Below are positions 37,576 to 48,700 of a stretch of 64,000 nt of DNA, piece by piece (position 1 is the stretch's first letter; each line of letters opens with the position of its first letter). Below the pieces are notes generated by a model. That model was not told the DNA's origin and ran no database searches. It saw nothing but the letters and a program-made list of their open reading frames with translations. The DNA is taken from assembly GCA_019096065.1 (NCBI GenBank), contig JAGUCH010000009.1, positions 4,474,001 to 4,538,000 on the forward strand, read 5' to 3'. The translations under genes and the position numbers were made by a program. This stretch comes from Paracyclopina nana (taxonomy: Eukaryota; Arthropoda; Copepoda; Cyclopoida; Cyclopettidae).

Positions 37576-37886
37576 TATCTATAACACAATTTATAATTAG
37601 AGCCTAAGCCTCATTTCCCTTGAAAATTGAGCTTGCCAAAGAACAACTGAGAACCTTTTGTATCAACAGCTTTAGCTCTTTCTAAAGTCAGCAGACAAGA
37701 GTGTGCGTGGCGTGCTGGGTCTTGACATGCATACTGGTAAAGACTTCTAAGCAGAAGAAAGCTATCACAGGCTTTGCTTCAATTTTCAAGTTGGGATTAG
37801 GCTATGCTTTCGTAGCTTGCAGTGAAGTGGTTTTGATTGAAACAGATAGTATAGTTTTTGTAGAGTGGAAAATCTTACAATTAATC

Positions 37887-37892
37887 AATAAA
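37887..37892 (+). promoter_or_regulatory. Poly(A) signal, Dpy-30 motif gene
   Basis: AATAAA 312 bp downstream of the stop. The gene converges with alpha-mannosidase, whose own signal is at 38062 on the other strand, so the two 3' ends are only about 170 bp apart. Confidence 0.5.
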
Positions 37893-38061
37893 AAGCTTTC
37901 TACAAACCAAGTTGTGTTATACTGTTATGTAGGTAATTAGTGAGAGAATTTCCAGCTAGGGGCCTTATGAAATATTGATTCGAGGCATGCAACTTTGTGG
38001 GAAAACATGATATACATCAGCAATATTGAATAATGATAATTATCTACTTTTTGGTAGGCCT

Positions 38062-38067
38062 TTTATT
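38062..38067 (-). promoter_or_regulatory. Poly(A) signal, alpha-mannosidase
   Basis: AATAAA on the minus strand 38 bp after the stop codon at 38106. Confidence 0.6.
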
Positions 38068-38105
38068 CATGCACTTCGAATTCTCAGCATTCTTAATTCA
38101 TTGAT

Positions 38106-41100
38106 TCATCCTTTTTTGGCCACTAAATCAATGATGAAGGTCCTGATCTGGAAAGGCTGCAAAGTAACTTGCCAATTTCTTAGTGGAACTCTGCCTGCTT
38201 CCATATTCAGCTCATTTGACTCCACATTCCACTCAAGTCTTTTCAGTTTATCCACCCTTAAATTGGCACCCAAAATGACTTCCTCAACAGCATCAATGTC
38301 AAAAGCAGCAAACAAAGAGTCCAGTCCAAATGTCGCAGGCACTGACAAATTGGGATCCTCGGCAGCCTCGAAAATATGTTCAAATCGAATCAGCACAGAA
38401 TCCCTTCCATTGCCTGCCCATTCTTCCAGAGTCAACAATTGAACATTGGGAGGAAGCTTTGTGTCCAAAGATGAGTAAACCATGTTGAATTTGGCTTGGT
38501 ATTCACCAAAGGACATAGTAGTGGGCACAAAGGTTAATAGTGAGTCCATGAAAATGTCTTGAGCTTTGAACCTGTGGTCAGCAACAGAACCAGGATATTG
38601 AAGCCAATGTTTGCCGCGTACAACCAATCCTTGGCCAAATGCAGACTCATTGAGAGGTTCACCAACTCCAAAAGCATCATCATACAAGAGTCTTCTATGC
38701 ACCATGAGTTCCATTGTGCCATCTTCCATACTGGAGCCTCCCTGACTCCTATCAGTTAAAATTGTTGCCTGAATAAAGATTTTTTCAAGCGAGGTTGCGT
38801 GAATATGAGCTGAAAATTGCGCTACAAAAGCAAAGCAAACAAACCTGTTGTCCAGAATCGTCTTTGATTAGAATCCTAGAATTTACTGGGTAGTAATTGC
38901 CAGCCACTGGTTCATTGACTGTTAAATTCCAGGTTGGTCTAAAATCTCTAACTCTCTTCATCATTTGCCTTCCATTGGAGTCAGTGTAGAAGACACCATG
39001 AGTGCTCTTCACTCCAGTTGAGTATTTAGCAATAATTTCTTTTCCAATGCCATCAGCTATGGGAATAGGCCCAACTAGCCATTCAAACTCAACGTCTGTA
39101 CTCCCTTTGTAGATTCTGGTCACCTGACTGGTAAAGTTGGAAAACTCTTGGTGCACTTCAATGCTCAAAGGTCCAGAGTAAATGGTGGAATTTGGCCTGA
39201 AAGTGCAATTGTAAAAATATGTGCCTCTTCAGCCTAAAACTTTATGGGACAGTACCTCTGAGTCAGCAAATGAGGCTTTTGATTCAATGGTCTGAAAATA
39301 TAGGCACCAGAGGCTCTAAAATCAAAAGCAGAATTGTTTCCAGGATGGCCCTCATAATATCCCAAGGAATTGGCAAATCTTCTGACTTTCCCCTTGTCAT
39401 CAATGATGGATGTGATTTGGCCCTGCTTGTTATTATAAACCAATTGGATGCTGTTCTCATAGCCCAGAATGGTTTTGGTGTTTTTCACAGAAAACCTGGT
39501 GGCTTTCACAACCAACTGTGGGCTGGCAGAACTAACTTTTTTCACATAGAAAGCTTTGAATCCCAAGGGAGGCAGGCTATCAGCTGCAAAAACCAATTCA
39601 TAGATGGCAGAGCTGGTCCTGCCAGGCATGAGCAAGACTGATTTGGGAATTGGCACCAATTGAATCTGTACTTGGTGACCTGTGGCATTGATGACCTCAT
39701 AGGCCTCTGTAGGGACTGGAAGTCTCACAAATTTGGTGACAGGTCTGGCTAATGGATTGTAAATGTTCACCACAAATGAACTGGAAGTCTCACTCACGTC
39801 ACATTGAGTTATATTTAGCAAAGGACAAAATTGGCTCTTCCCTGGCTTTTCTGAGGGAAGCTTGGGGCTTAAGTAATCATAGGCATAAGAAATAACCTCG
39901 TTGCATTCTGCTATGCCTTCAGACAAGCGTTGAGCATAATCAAAAGTCACGTGCTAAAAAATGAAAACAAAAGTCAGCTGATGTCGAGCCAAGCTAACTA
40001 GCAGTGTAAAGTGGGCGCGGCACGGCATGTAGCAAGTGACCTGCATGCCTTTTCAGATGAAGTGACTATTTTTGGTATATTGATTTTAATTACTTGTTTT
40101 GCAGTTCCACTAACTGCATCATGGTGCTGCAAAACGCCCATAACTTCTCTCAATTTTGTTACGTCTCCTTCAGGACCTGGTGTCCAGTCTTGACTGGTTA
40201 ACGCCCCCAGCTGTTTGCACACTTGCAGGAAATTATTGGCTTGCCTAACCATGCCTTTAAGAGCAGGCCTAGCAGAAAGCAGAGTAAGCTCGGTAATTAA
40301 GAGAGAGAGTACTAATTTGACTGCAATGCCATGCAGGAGAGCATAGGCATCTTAATTAAGTTACAGAGGATTAATTGGCTTGTTTGAAGAGTACAAAATA
40401 ATCACCTGGAGGTGAAATAACCAGTCCAGTAAGCATGCGGGTCTGACGCATAAGGGAAGAAATCATCAGTTTTGCTCGGCCAAGTTTTGCCCTGTTCATT
40501 GAGAGCTTTCAAATAGCAAGAGGGAGTGGAATAGAAGGCGTTCACTTTGGAGCCATTGTTTTGCAGGACATTCACATATTTGATTAGCTTGTCCAAGTTC
40601 TTGTACCATACCCTGGCATTAGTGTACTGGAAATCAGAGCCCATGGTCATGATGATGTGGTCAGTGGCATAATGACTAGCTTGATCTTGTGCAGCCTTTA
40701 TGAAATCATCAATCTTTTGGTCTTTATTGTAATCATGCAGTCTGGGGTCATCCATAATGGGCTCATCACCACACAAATCATCAAAGCAAAAGCCATCTGG
40801 TGGGCCATAACCATTGTAGAGAGCTCCAGTGAAGAGCCAAGACGACTTGCCCAACGACTCACTGGCCTATTGAGATTTTTCTCATATTTTGTTGGAGGAA
40901 ACCCCATCTGTCTTATATTTACCTTCCAGACCATCTCCATGCTTTTTTCTTGTAATCTCTTATCTTTGTCTGCATAATCCAGCCTTCCAAAGAAGAGTCC
41001 ATCAAATCCCATCTCTGCAAAGAGGCTGGCCTACAAAATGACATTATGTGGCAGCAATAGCAAAAGGCAAATAAATTATCTTACTTGTTCTTTTGAATGG

Positions 41101-41633
41101 CCAAAGGGGTCAATTTGCCAAGCCACTCTTGGCCTTGCACATTCCCCAAAAGTGTCATTCAATCTCCTAAATCCCCATGTCATCTGATCAATGATGGCGG
41201 TGTAATGAGTGGAAGCTTCATCATTCATGCACCAACCTCCATTGATGAATTCCAGTTGCCCATTTGCCACCAATTGTTTCACGGTGTGTCTCATTTTGTC
41301 TTCCTGCTCACTCCACCATCTCCAAAAGAAAGCAATTTCCACATAGATAAACCTTTTGGTGGGATCCATCACTAATTCCGGCACAACTGTATCCAAAATG
41401 TATTGGACTCCCACTGTGGTGATGTATTTGTTGGATCCATAGTAGTATTGGTCCACAGTTTTGAGCCAGCCAACATCATCATGGGTGTGTGGCACTAGAT
41501 GCACATTCAAAAAGCCAGCTTTACCAGTTGGACAGCTGTCATAGCCGCAAGAGGTGCTGCCAGTTATGGATGAAAATGCATTGAGAATTAGCAGCCAAAA
41601 GAGCAGAAATTGTGATCTATGCTCCATGGTCAT
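38106..41633 (-). CDS. MAN2B1: Lysosomal alpha-mannosidase (GH38)
   Basis: Seven exons, complement(38106..38768, 38845..39196, 39256..39953, 40094..40268, 40406..40866, 40923..41030, 41085..41633), join in frame to 1001 residues (human about 1011). The enzyme cleaves alpha-linked mannose from N-glycans in lysosomes. A signal peptide (about 1-25) is followed by the PHTHDDVGW zinc-binding motif (H51, D53). The [10 protein letters not shown] motif carries the likely nucleophile D175. HHDAVSGT (about 421-428) supplies another zinc ligand, and the FYTDSNGR and [14 protein letters not shown] motifs of the C-terminal beta domains are clear. N-glycosylation sequons are scattered through the chain. 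The start is the first of two close ATGs (41633 and 41627). Most introns are 53-76 bp; two are about 140 bp. Confidence 0.97.
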
Positions 41634-43140
41634 GGAGGAGAAACTGTGAAATGTCTGATGCTATGGAAACCTGTTTTATATAGCTGGGAAAGAATTTGCA
41701 GACAAAGTTGATTTCCACGGTGCAAAATTCACTTTCTTGTGCCTTACTGATAATCTATAATTGTTGACTCCTATTCCAACTTTGGAGCCATTTTTGCTCG
41801 TAAATAGATAGTGTGAGTTGGCCATTGGAGACGAGCTTATCTCTGTGGCAATGTTTGAAAACCTTTTTTTTTAGTTTCACCACGGCAATACTTTGCATAC
41901 AATATGGGGGAGTTTGTTGTTTGTTGGCAACAACTTTAGTGACTTTTATGCTGAAACTTTTTTCTCAACAGCTCAGAGAATCAATCAATTTTTTTCTGCA
42001 GCAAGCCTGCTCAACATTCAAAGTTTGCTCAAGTGCATAAGTTACTTTGATGCAGGCAACCTTGAATAGACATCCAAAATTACTCTAGAATTTCCTGCTC
42101 AGAATAAATGGCCCCACGTTGGAATTGTAAACAAATCACAAAATATGTAGGGAAGAAATTTGATCAATGCACCTTGAAATTCAGATATTATTACAATCTT
42201 GACACAATTACTGAGCTATTTGCAGGCAGCTGCACACATAAGTAAAGAAGTATGATGTGTACTTATAGATAGTTGCTCTGGCTTTGTCACACAATGGTAC
42301 GATCCATTGTTGTCAAACTTTTCAGCAAAGATGCTTGTTAGAAGCATCTGGTTTGGAAACACTCAACGTACGGCAAAAGCCCGCTTTCAACTCAACCAAA
42401 TTCAGACTTTTTCCAAAGCAACTAAAAATAGATACACATTCAATTAAAAGTCTGACAGGAGTGACAATTTTTTTAAGCCTAATGCATGCATAAAGAATTG
42501 CATTGAAACTTAGGCAAAAAATACAAGGAAAACTTAATTTCAAAAAACAAGCAAAATAGGAAAAGTACCACAGCTGACTGAATTGTGAATCAATTTTATA
42601 TTTTAATTTTACACTTATATCTTTGCTCAATTCAATTTTTAGTTAAGAGAATCAAGGGTATTTTGGGAACTGACACAGAACTCAATTTGCCACTTGAGAT
42701 AAGGCTAATTATCTCAGTTCATCACTTGAGTGAGTAGAACAGTGTCTGGCTTGACTTGTCATAGAAGAGCATCTCAGTTTTTCATGGCTCGCGCGACTTA
42801 GTTCTACGTCGCACAGCGCCGCGACTCGCGAGTCGTCGGCACTTTTCACTGTTTGCGTCATTGAGGTCTGACAGGGCAAAGGCTTCACTTGTCATTTGGA
42901 CTTGAAAGGCTTTTCTAGTCATCTTCAGATGAAGCAGCCCTCTATAAGTTTCCGCTCACCATTTTTTGCACCAAATTAAAGCAGGTAAGACTTGGAAAAC
43001 TTTTTGCGGCATTTTTCTCCTGAAAAGACTTTCCTGGACGAGAGTCGGAAATTATTGCTGCCAAAGAACTTGAAAGGAAAAGCTTTTGAAGGCTTATTTC
43101 CTTTTTCACTCCATAGATACATACTCCAACCTCAGCCATA

Positions 43141-43292
43141 GCCCGGTTCCAACACGGGATATCAGCATAGTATAGTACAGTAAACCAGTTAAGTCAGGTT
43201 GAGCTGAGCGCGCGAGCTAGCTGTGACCTGACTATGCTAAAAAGTCAAGTTACGTCTCCTGACTATGCTGATTTTCCTTGTTGGAACCGGCC
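43141..43292. mobile_element. 152-bp MITE with TA duplication
   Basis: The left end GCCCGGTTCCAACACGG and right end CTTGTTGGAACCGGCC are inverted, and the similarity runs about 31 bp to a shared ATCAGCATAGT. The element is flanked by TA on both sides (43139-43140, 43293-43294), the duplication of Tc1/mariner-type transposition. The core includes GAGCTGAGCGCG, shared with a diverged copy near 62650-62746. Confidence 0.75.
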
Positions 43293-43776
43293 TATAAGAT
43301 CAAAAATATGGTGAATATTTCATTTCCCCTCAAATGCTCAAGCCTACCAAGAAATGCAACAATTTTGCCCTTATCCTCTTAAGCAAGTTGTGAGCCGCAA
43401 ACTTTTTTGTGCACAAAGCTGGAAAAAGGCAAGTTTTTCTCTGTGACCATTACTGTCAAAAAGTTTCACAGCCGCGAGATCTTTTTTTGAATCTAATATC
43501 TTTTTTCGGGGTTTGTTGCTGAGAAAATGCACCATTGTTGCTCAGTTTAGTGACATTCACTTGATGGGTATGGATATGGAAGAGAAAGTCAGCCTTCTTG
43601 TAATTTAATCAGGCATGTCAACGTCAAGGCATGGTAGACACTCAATGATAATTGTAGGTAAACGGATTAGAGCTTCAATTCTATTCTAGAAGCGCTGTTT
43701 GCTTGTGGAATGCATTAGTACGCCAGTCATGACCCGGCCCGGCCAAGCTGGGCTTCATTGTGCCATGCTCGATGAG

Positions 43777-44020
43777 CTGAGCAGCGCTGTTGCCCACTGA
43801 GCAGCGCTGTGCTATACACGCTGAGCAGCGCTGTGCTATCCACGCTGAGCAGCGCTGTGCTATCCACGCTGAGCAGCTCTGAGCTATGCACCTTGTAGAC
43901 CAAAAACGGTGTGCTATACACGCTGAGCAGTGCAGCGTTTTGCACTCTCAGCAATGCTGTGCTGCGCTGTGCACACTGGGCAGCGCTGTGCTTTATCGTT
44001 GTGTAGCGCTATGCAAATTG
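43777..44020. repeat. 24-bp GC-rich minisatellite
   Basis: Copies of CTGAGCAGCGCTGTGCTATC begin at 43797, 43821, 43845 and 43869 (period exactly 24), with a partial copy at 43777 and diverged copies from 43923 to about 44020. Each unit contains the self-complementary AGCGCT core. On the minus strand an open frame reads an eight-residue LLSVDSTA-type repeat, but there is no evidence that it is translated. Confidence 0.85.
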
Positions 44021-45681
44021 AGCAAGCAAGTAAAGTTGTTACTAACGAAAACAACCAAGCAGTTGCAATTTTATTGCGGATTAGTGTTTTAATTCTTATC
44101 AATTCTAATAGTTAGTTCGTGCGCTATCATATGGTCCAGGTCGTGCCAACGTGTTATGGACGTTGTGCAGCGCTGTGCAAGGTCGACTGCGCCGAGAACT
44201 TGCATCCATTTTCAGCGCAAATAAGCTAAAATGAAAGGCTTGCTGAGCACTTGTGGCCTAATGAAAGCCTACGTTTAATCTTGTAATGATAATTGGGGCA
44301 AATCTTTGCACAGTCAATAGACCTAAGTGTAGCTGTCTACTCTATAATACATTTATCAGTTGTTAAATCACTCAGGCGCGCTATTAGGTATTTTTAGAGC
44401 CGTCACAAAAAAGGAGAGACTATTTCTGTCTATTGAAGATCCATATTTGTATAGTTTTTCCATTTTCCACTGAAAAAAAGGCAGCTCGAGGTGTCACAAG
44501 ATACTTGTTGTACTTTTGAAGTTGTGTAATGGATAGGTTGCTTTTGAATCCATCTCATATTTGAGATGTATGGAATTTTTGTAAACAAAAGCTTATATTG
44601 TCTCAAGAGCAAATATCAAAGGTTCATAGTATGTTTCCCCAAAGAAGAATGCTGGCCAATTTTTTGGATGTCTCAAAGTTTAACTTGATTTATGTTCAGC
44701 CATAACTTTTTTTTAAGTCTCTGAGGAGTCTTACCAATTTTTTTCAGTTGTTATATGTTGAAAAAGTGCATTTTTTCACGGGTATTATAGCGACCAAATT
44801 GGTGAACTTGAGACTAATTTTAAAAAGCTAAGTGCTTTCTACCCACATAGCTTAGGCTTTTGTTACACATGCTTAACGATAAGTGTTCCCAAAATTGCCA
44901 AAAATCTGGCTTTGTTTTTGAGGCAAAATGCTTGACCTCTTATCGTCTCAATTTGAAACAAACAAGCCACTTTGCACTTTAGAAAGCTACTGCTGCTACC
45001 TTTTCATTTGACAGCTTTCACTTAAAAATTCATCTTTTCATCATGTACTATATGAAAAAAAGAAAGCTTCTCTGATTGCATACATTCAGAGCGTGTCAAG
45101 TCAAAGATAAGGGTAATTATTTTTCCACTACTTCCACTTAGAAGTCAGTTATAGAAATTCCCATGGGAGGCTGAAAAAGGTCCATATTAAGCGGACAAGT
45201 GCTATCTTGCTCCTCTCATTTCTGTCTGAAATATTCCATAAGTGATCCATTAAAAGTAAGAGCTTCTCAATATTCATGCATCTCAAGTTCGAATTGTTTT
45301 TTGCCCTTTCTGTCCTTAGTTAGGCAGCATCTTTCTCCCTTAGGAGATCATAAATTACTCAGAGACTTGAGTCTTTTCTGCTCAAACGCGCCTAATTCTG
45401 GACGACCCCAGAAACTGAACTGAATCAGCTGAAACAATGCAGTTTTCGCCCTAATTCTGCAGACTACTCTCACCTATGCTCACTATCAAGTGTCATTTTC
45501 AGCATATAACTGACCAGCAAATATCAAATGGAAAGTTCCTCCTAGTTTTGCTCCAATAGCTTTTTAAAGGTCAACAACAACACTCAACATCTACAAAAAA
45601 TGAGGTGTGAGGGAAAAAGCTCTCTTATTAGCAGTGATTTATTTTTCCTGAAAAATTTATTGCCTTTTACAGCTTTGAACA

Positions 45682-45696
45682 ATGAAACAGCAGTGA
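45682..45696 (+). promoter_or_regulatory. Four-codon uORF before the GPCR start
   Basis: After a likely splice acceptor (ccttttacag, ending at 45672) the 5' leader contains ATG-AAA-CAG-CAG-TGA, 16 bases before the receptor ATG at 45713. It may damp translation of the receptor. Confidence 0.4.
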
Positions 45697-45712
45697 TCCT
45701 CGACACCTCAGC

Positions 45713-48700
45713 ATGGATCTGGACACTTTGAGCTTGGAGGGAGATGACCCGATATCGAATGTCACCAAAAGTGGGGGAACTTACGACAAAAACAATGATA
45801 GAGCTTGGGGAAGTTCTTCCTATGGATCTGATGTCAACTCTACAGCCAATATGACAACTAATGAAATACTGCAACTTTTCTTGGGACCAAGACAAGTGAG
45901 TATCTTGTAGCAGCATTAAACATTGAAAGTAATTTGTAATGCTGCCCGCAGAGGAAATGCCATAATTGCAAATTTGCTCCTGCGCAGAATAAGCACATTT
46001 TTGAGCATGAATGCAAAAAGGTGAAAAAATGGCAATAGACAGGAGGCAAAATGGCAAAATTTGCCCATGAAAACGCTGCTCGGTCCCAAGCTGAACTTGT
46101 ATACATATCTGCGCGCATTTTCATGTTGAGACCGATAAGATTCTAGAGTCATAACCCTGTCAATTGCCACCCATTTTCTCCTGGAATTTCGCCTTCATAT
46201 GAACTAGACAATAAAATGGAACATTAGCCGTTCCCCCATGTGCCTAGGCCCAATTGTTCTGAAAATTGGCCTAAAAAATTTATGGGCTTTGACTTCCTTT
46301 TCCCACCTCATTCATTTATGTGGAGTAGTTTACAGATTAGTAGGAAAAAGCTTGGTCATTTTTCTGCCCACTCGCCTGGATGGTGTGTATGATTTTTGGT
46401 CAATTTGTGCATCTGCAGGAGCCTTTTTTGTGCTCGCGTGGCCTTTAGCAAAATACTTCCTCCAGATCCTTGCCAAGCTTAGCCAATCGTGAGATATGAA
46501 ATTCTTTTGTTGGCATTTTTCTAGGGGAATTTTCCAAGTTTGTCTTCTCTCCCACTTTATGTCCCGTTCATGTGCAAAGTTGCTTTTCGGAAAGTAAAAA
46601 ATTGTCATACGGCAAAGGAGTTTTGCTATCAAACCACTTAAGATGGGCTTCTCAACTTGTTGAACCAGGAAACGAGTTAACAAATTTAGGGCAAAATTCA
46701 GAAACACTTTGATTATTTCAGCTGTATCTTATGAATTTGTGTGAGACATTTTGATTCAGAAGTAACCAGTTTGGCACTGAAATTGAAATAAGATTTGTGA
46801 GTGTTTACTTTTCAATAGTCTTAAAATTGACCCGTTTTTTCCAAAGTGGTGGCATCAGCAGAAGTTTACTTTTGTGTTTGTCATAAGAAAATTATTCTCC
46901 TTTCTGTAAAGCGTTCGGCGTGCATTATCGTAAGGAATTTGGGGACACATGAACGGGATATTAGGGCATTTCTGCAGCCAAATAATGCCTTTTTTCCCTC
47001 TCACCTCGAACTTAGAGTGTGGCAGCGAAACAATAATAATGCACTTTCCTCCATATTTACTTTCAGGTTGATTTCTCTGTTCTGATTCCTATTACCATAA
47101 TATATGTGTTGATGTTTGTGACGGGTGTGATTGGGAACGTCGCAGTCTGTTTTGTCATAATCCGTAACAAATCCATGCATACGGCCACAAATTATTACTT
47201 GTTCTCACTGGCAATCTCAGACCTCGTTATTCTTCTCCTGGGTAAGTCAGCCATTTAAAAAAAATAGCTACATCTTTTCATCTGGCATGGAATTCCTTTG
47301 CATGTAAAGGAAATGTCACTATAGATACTTTTCCATTGTTTATGATTTTTCATTAGCATTTTTGGCACTTATATGAGGAAACTGACTACAAAAGAGTTTT
47401 TATCGCTAGATGAGTATTTTTTTATGCATTACGATACACATGGAAATGTGTCTGGATTTTGAGAGAAGATGCGTGAAAAATTACATATTTCGTGAAATAT
47501 GGGAAAGTAGTTCTGTGTGGTAAAAAAAAAGCTTTCAAAAGCTATCAGTAAAGCGGCTCTTTGTTACTTTTTGTCGGAAATACTGTACTTCTCAGCCCCA
47601 GATTACAGCCAATTGGTGAAATTACTGCTTTGTTTGTGCAAAGTGGGATATTTTCAGTGGAATTTGCTAGCAGTGCAAACCGAGGAGAACAATTGGTTTC
47701 ATTACTGTGAGAGCCTCAAAATGGGCAATTCGGTTGACTGAGCAAATACAGAGTGACGTTTAAAAAAGCAGATACTTTCATCCCCGTGGCAAAATCATAG
47801 ATTTGTTGGCCCTGGGCAATTCAAGAAAAGACAAAGCAAAATTGTTCTAGCATACTATATGACTTGAAAGCATGACCAAATTCCCGCAAAGTGGAGCTAT
47901 ACTAGGTATGCCCACATACCTACAAGCTTGGCTCTTTGCCTAATAAATCTTGTTGATATCACACACACACACACACACACACATTTGGTCCTTAAAGCTT
48001 GGCATTTCCACAACAACAAAAGTAAAAAGGGCTCAAAAAAGCAGGAAAAAGTCTGACATTGATGGAAATGAATTAGCTTTCTCTTGAGAGGAGCAGAAAT
48101 TTAATTATGAGCTTTGTTGTAGTAAATCATTTCAACAGGAGCAAACTTTTGTCAACATCTGGCTTTGGCAATGGGAGACCGACTCCATGTTTGGCATAGC
48201 AGCAAAGTCCATAAATGGCTCAGAAAGAAACCACTCAACCATTTAGCAGAAAACTGACATAGAAATGACGCCACCAAATGCAAATAGCATGTTGCTAGCA
48301 AAACTTGAGCTGCGCTATTAGGAAAGAAAACATTGAAAAAATAAGCCCAGTGCAGCTTCTAATATTTGCAACATAATGAAGTGTTTCCACTCAAAAATTC
48401 ACCAAACTGAGATCAATTAATTGCTTGCTTTAGAAGATTCATCAAGGGCTCGCTCTCAGTGTTTTTGTTTTTGCAGTAGCTCAGGTTGCTGAGTTAATCG
48501 AGAGCTTGCCTGTCTGGCCATGGAAAAAAACTGGGGAAAAATATTGGCTCAAAATGTTCCATTCTGAATGCTTTACAGTATGCAGAATGATGAGCCCAAA
48601 AGCTTTTTTCCTTTTGTGGCAGAAAACTTCAATAGGGCTTTAGTTGGCCATTCTGCATACACACATAACAATCAGTTGCAGAAATAATAAATGCACCAGC

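Larger units (their letters stand above)
41634..45681. other. Intergenic region between alpha-mannosidase and the peptide GPCR
   Basis: About 4 kb without a recognised gene. A GC-rich patch near 42790-42840 includes the perfect palindrome CGACTCGCGAGTCG. The region also holds a 152-bp TIR element (43141-43292) and a 24-bp minisatellite (43777-44020). Confidence 0.5.

Noticed and set aside
43727..43954. Minus-strand repeat protein frame over the minisatellite
   Set aside because: Explained by a 24-bp repeat whose period is divisible by three; no start context or transcript signal.
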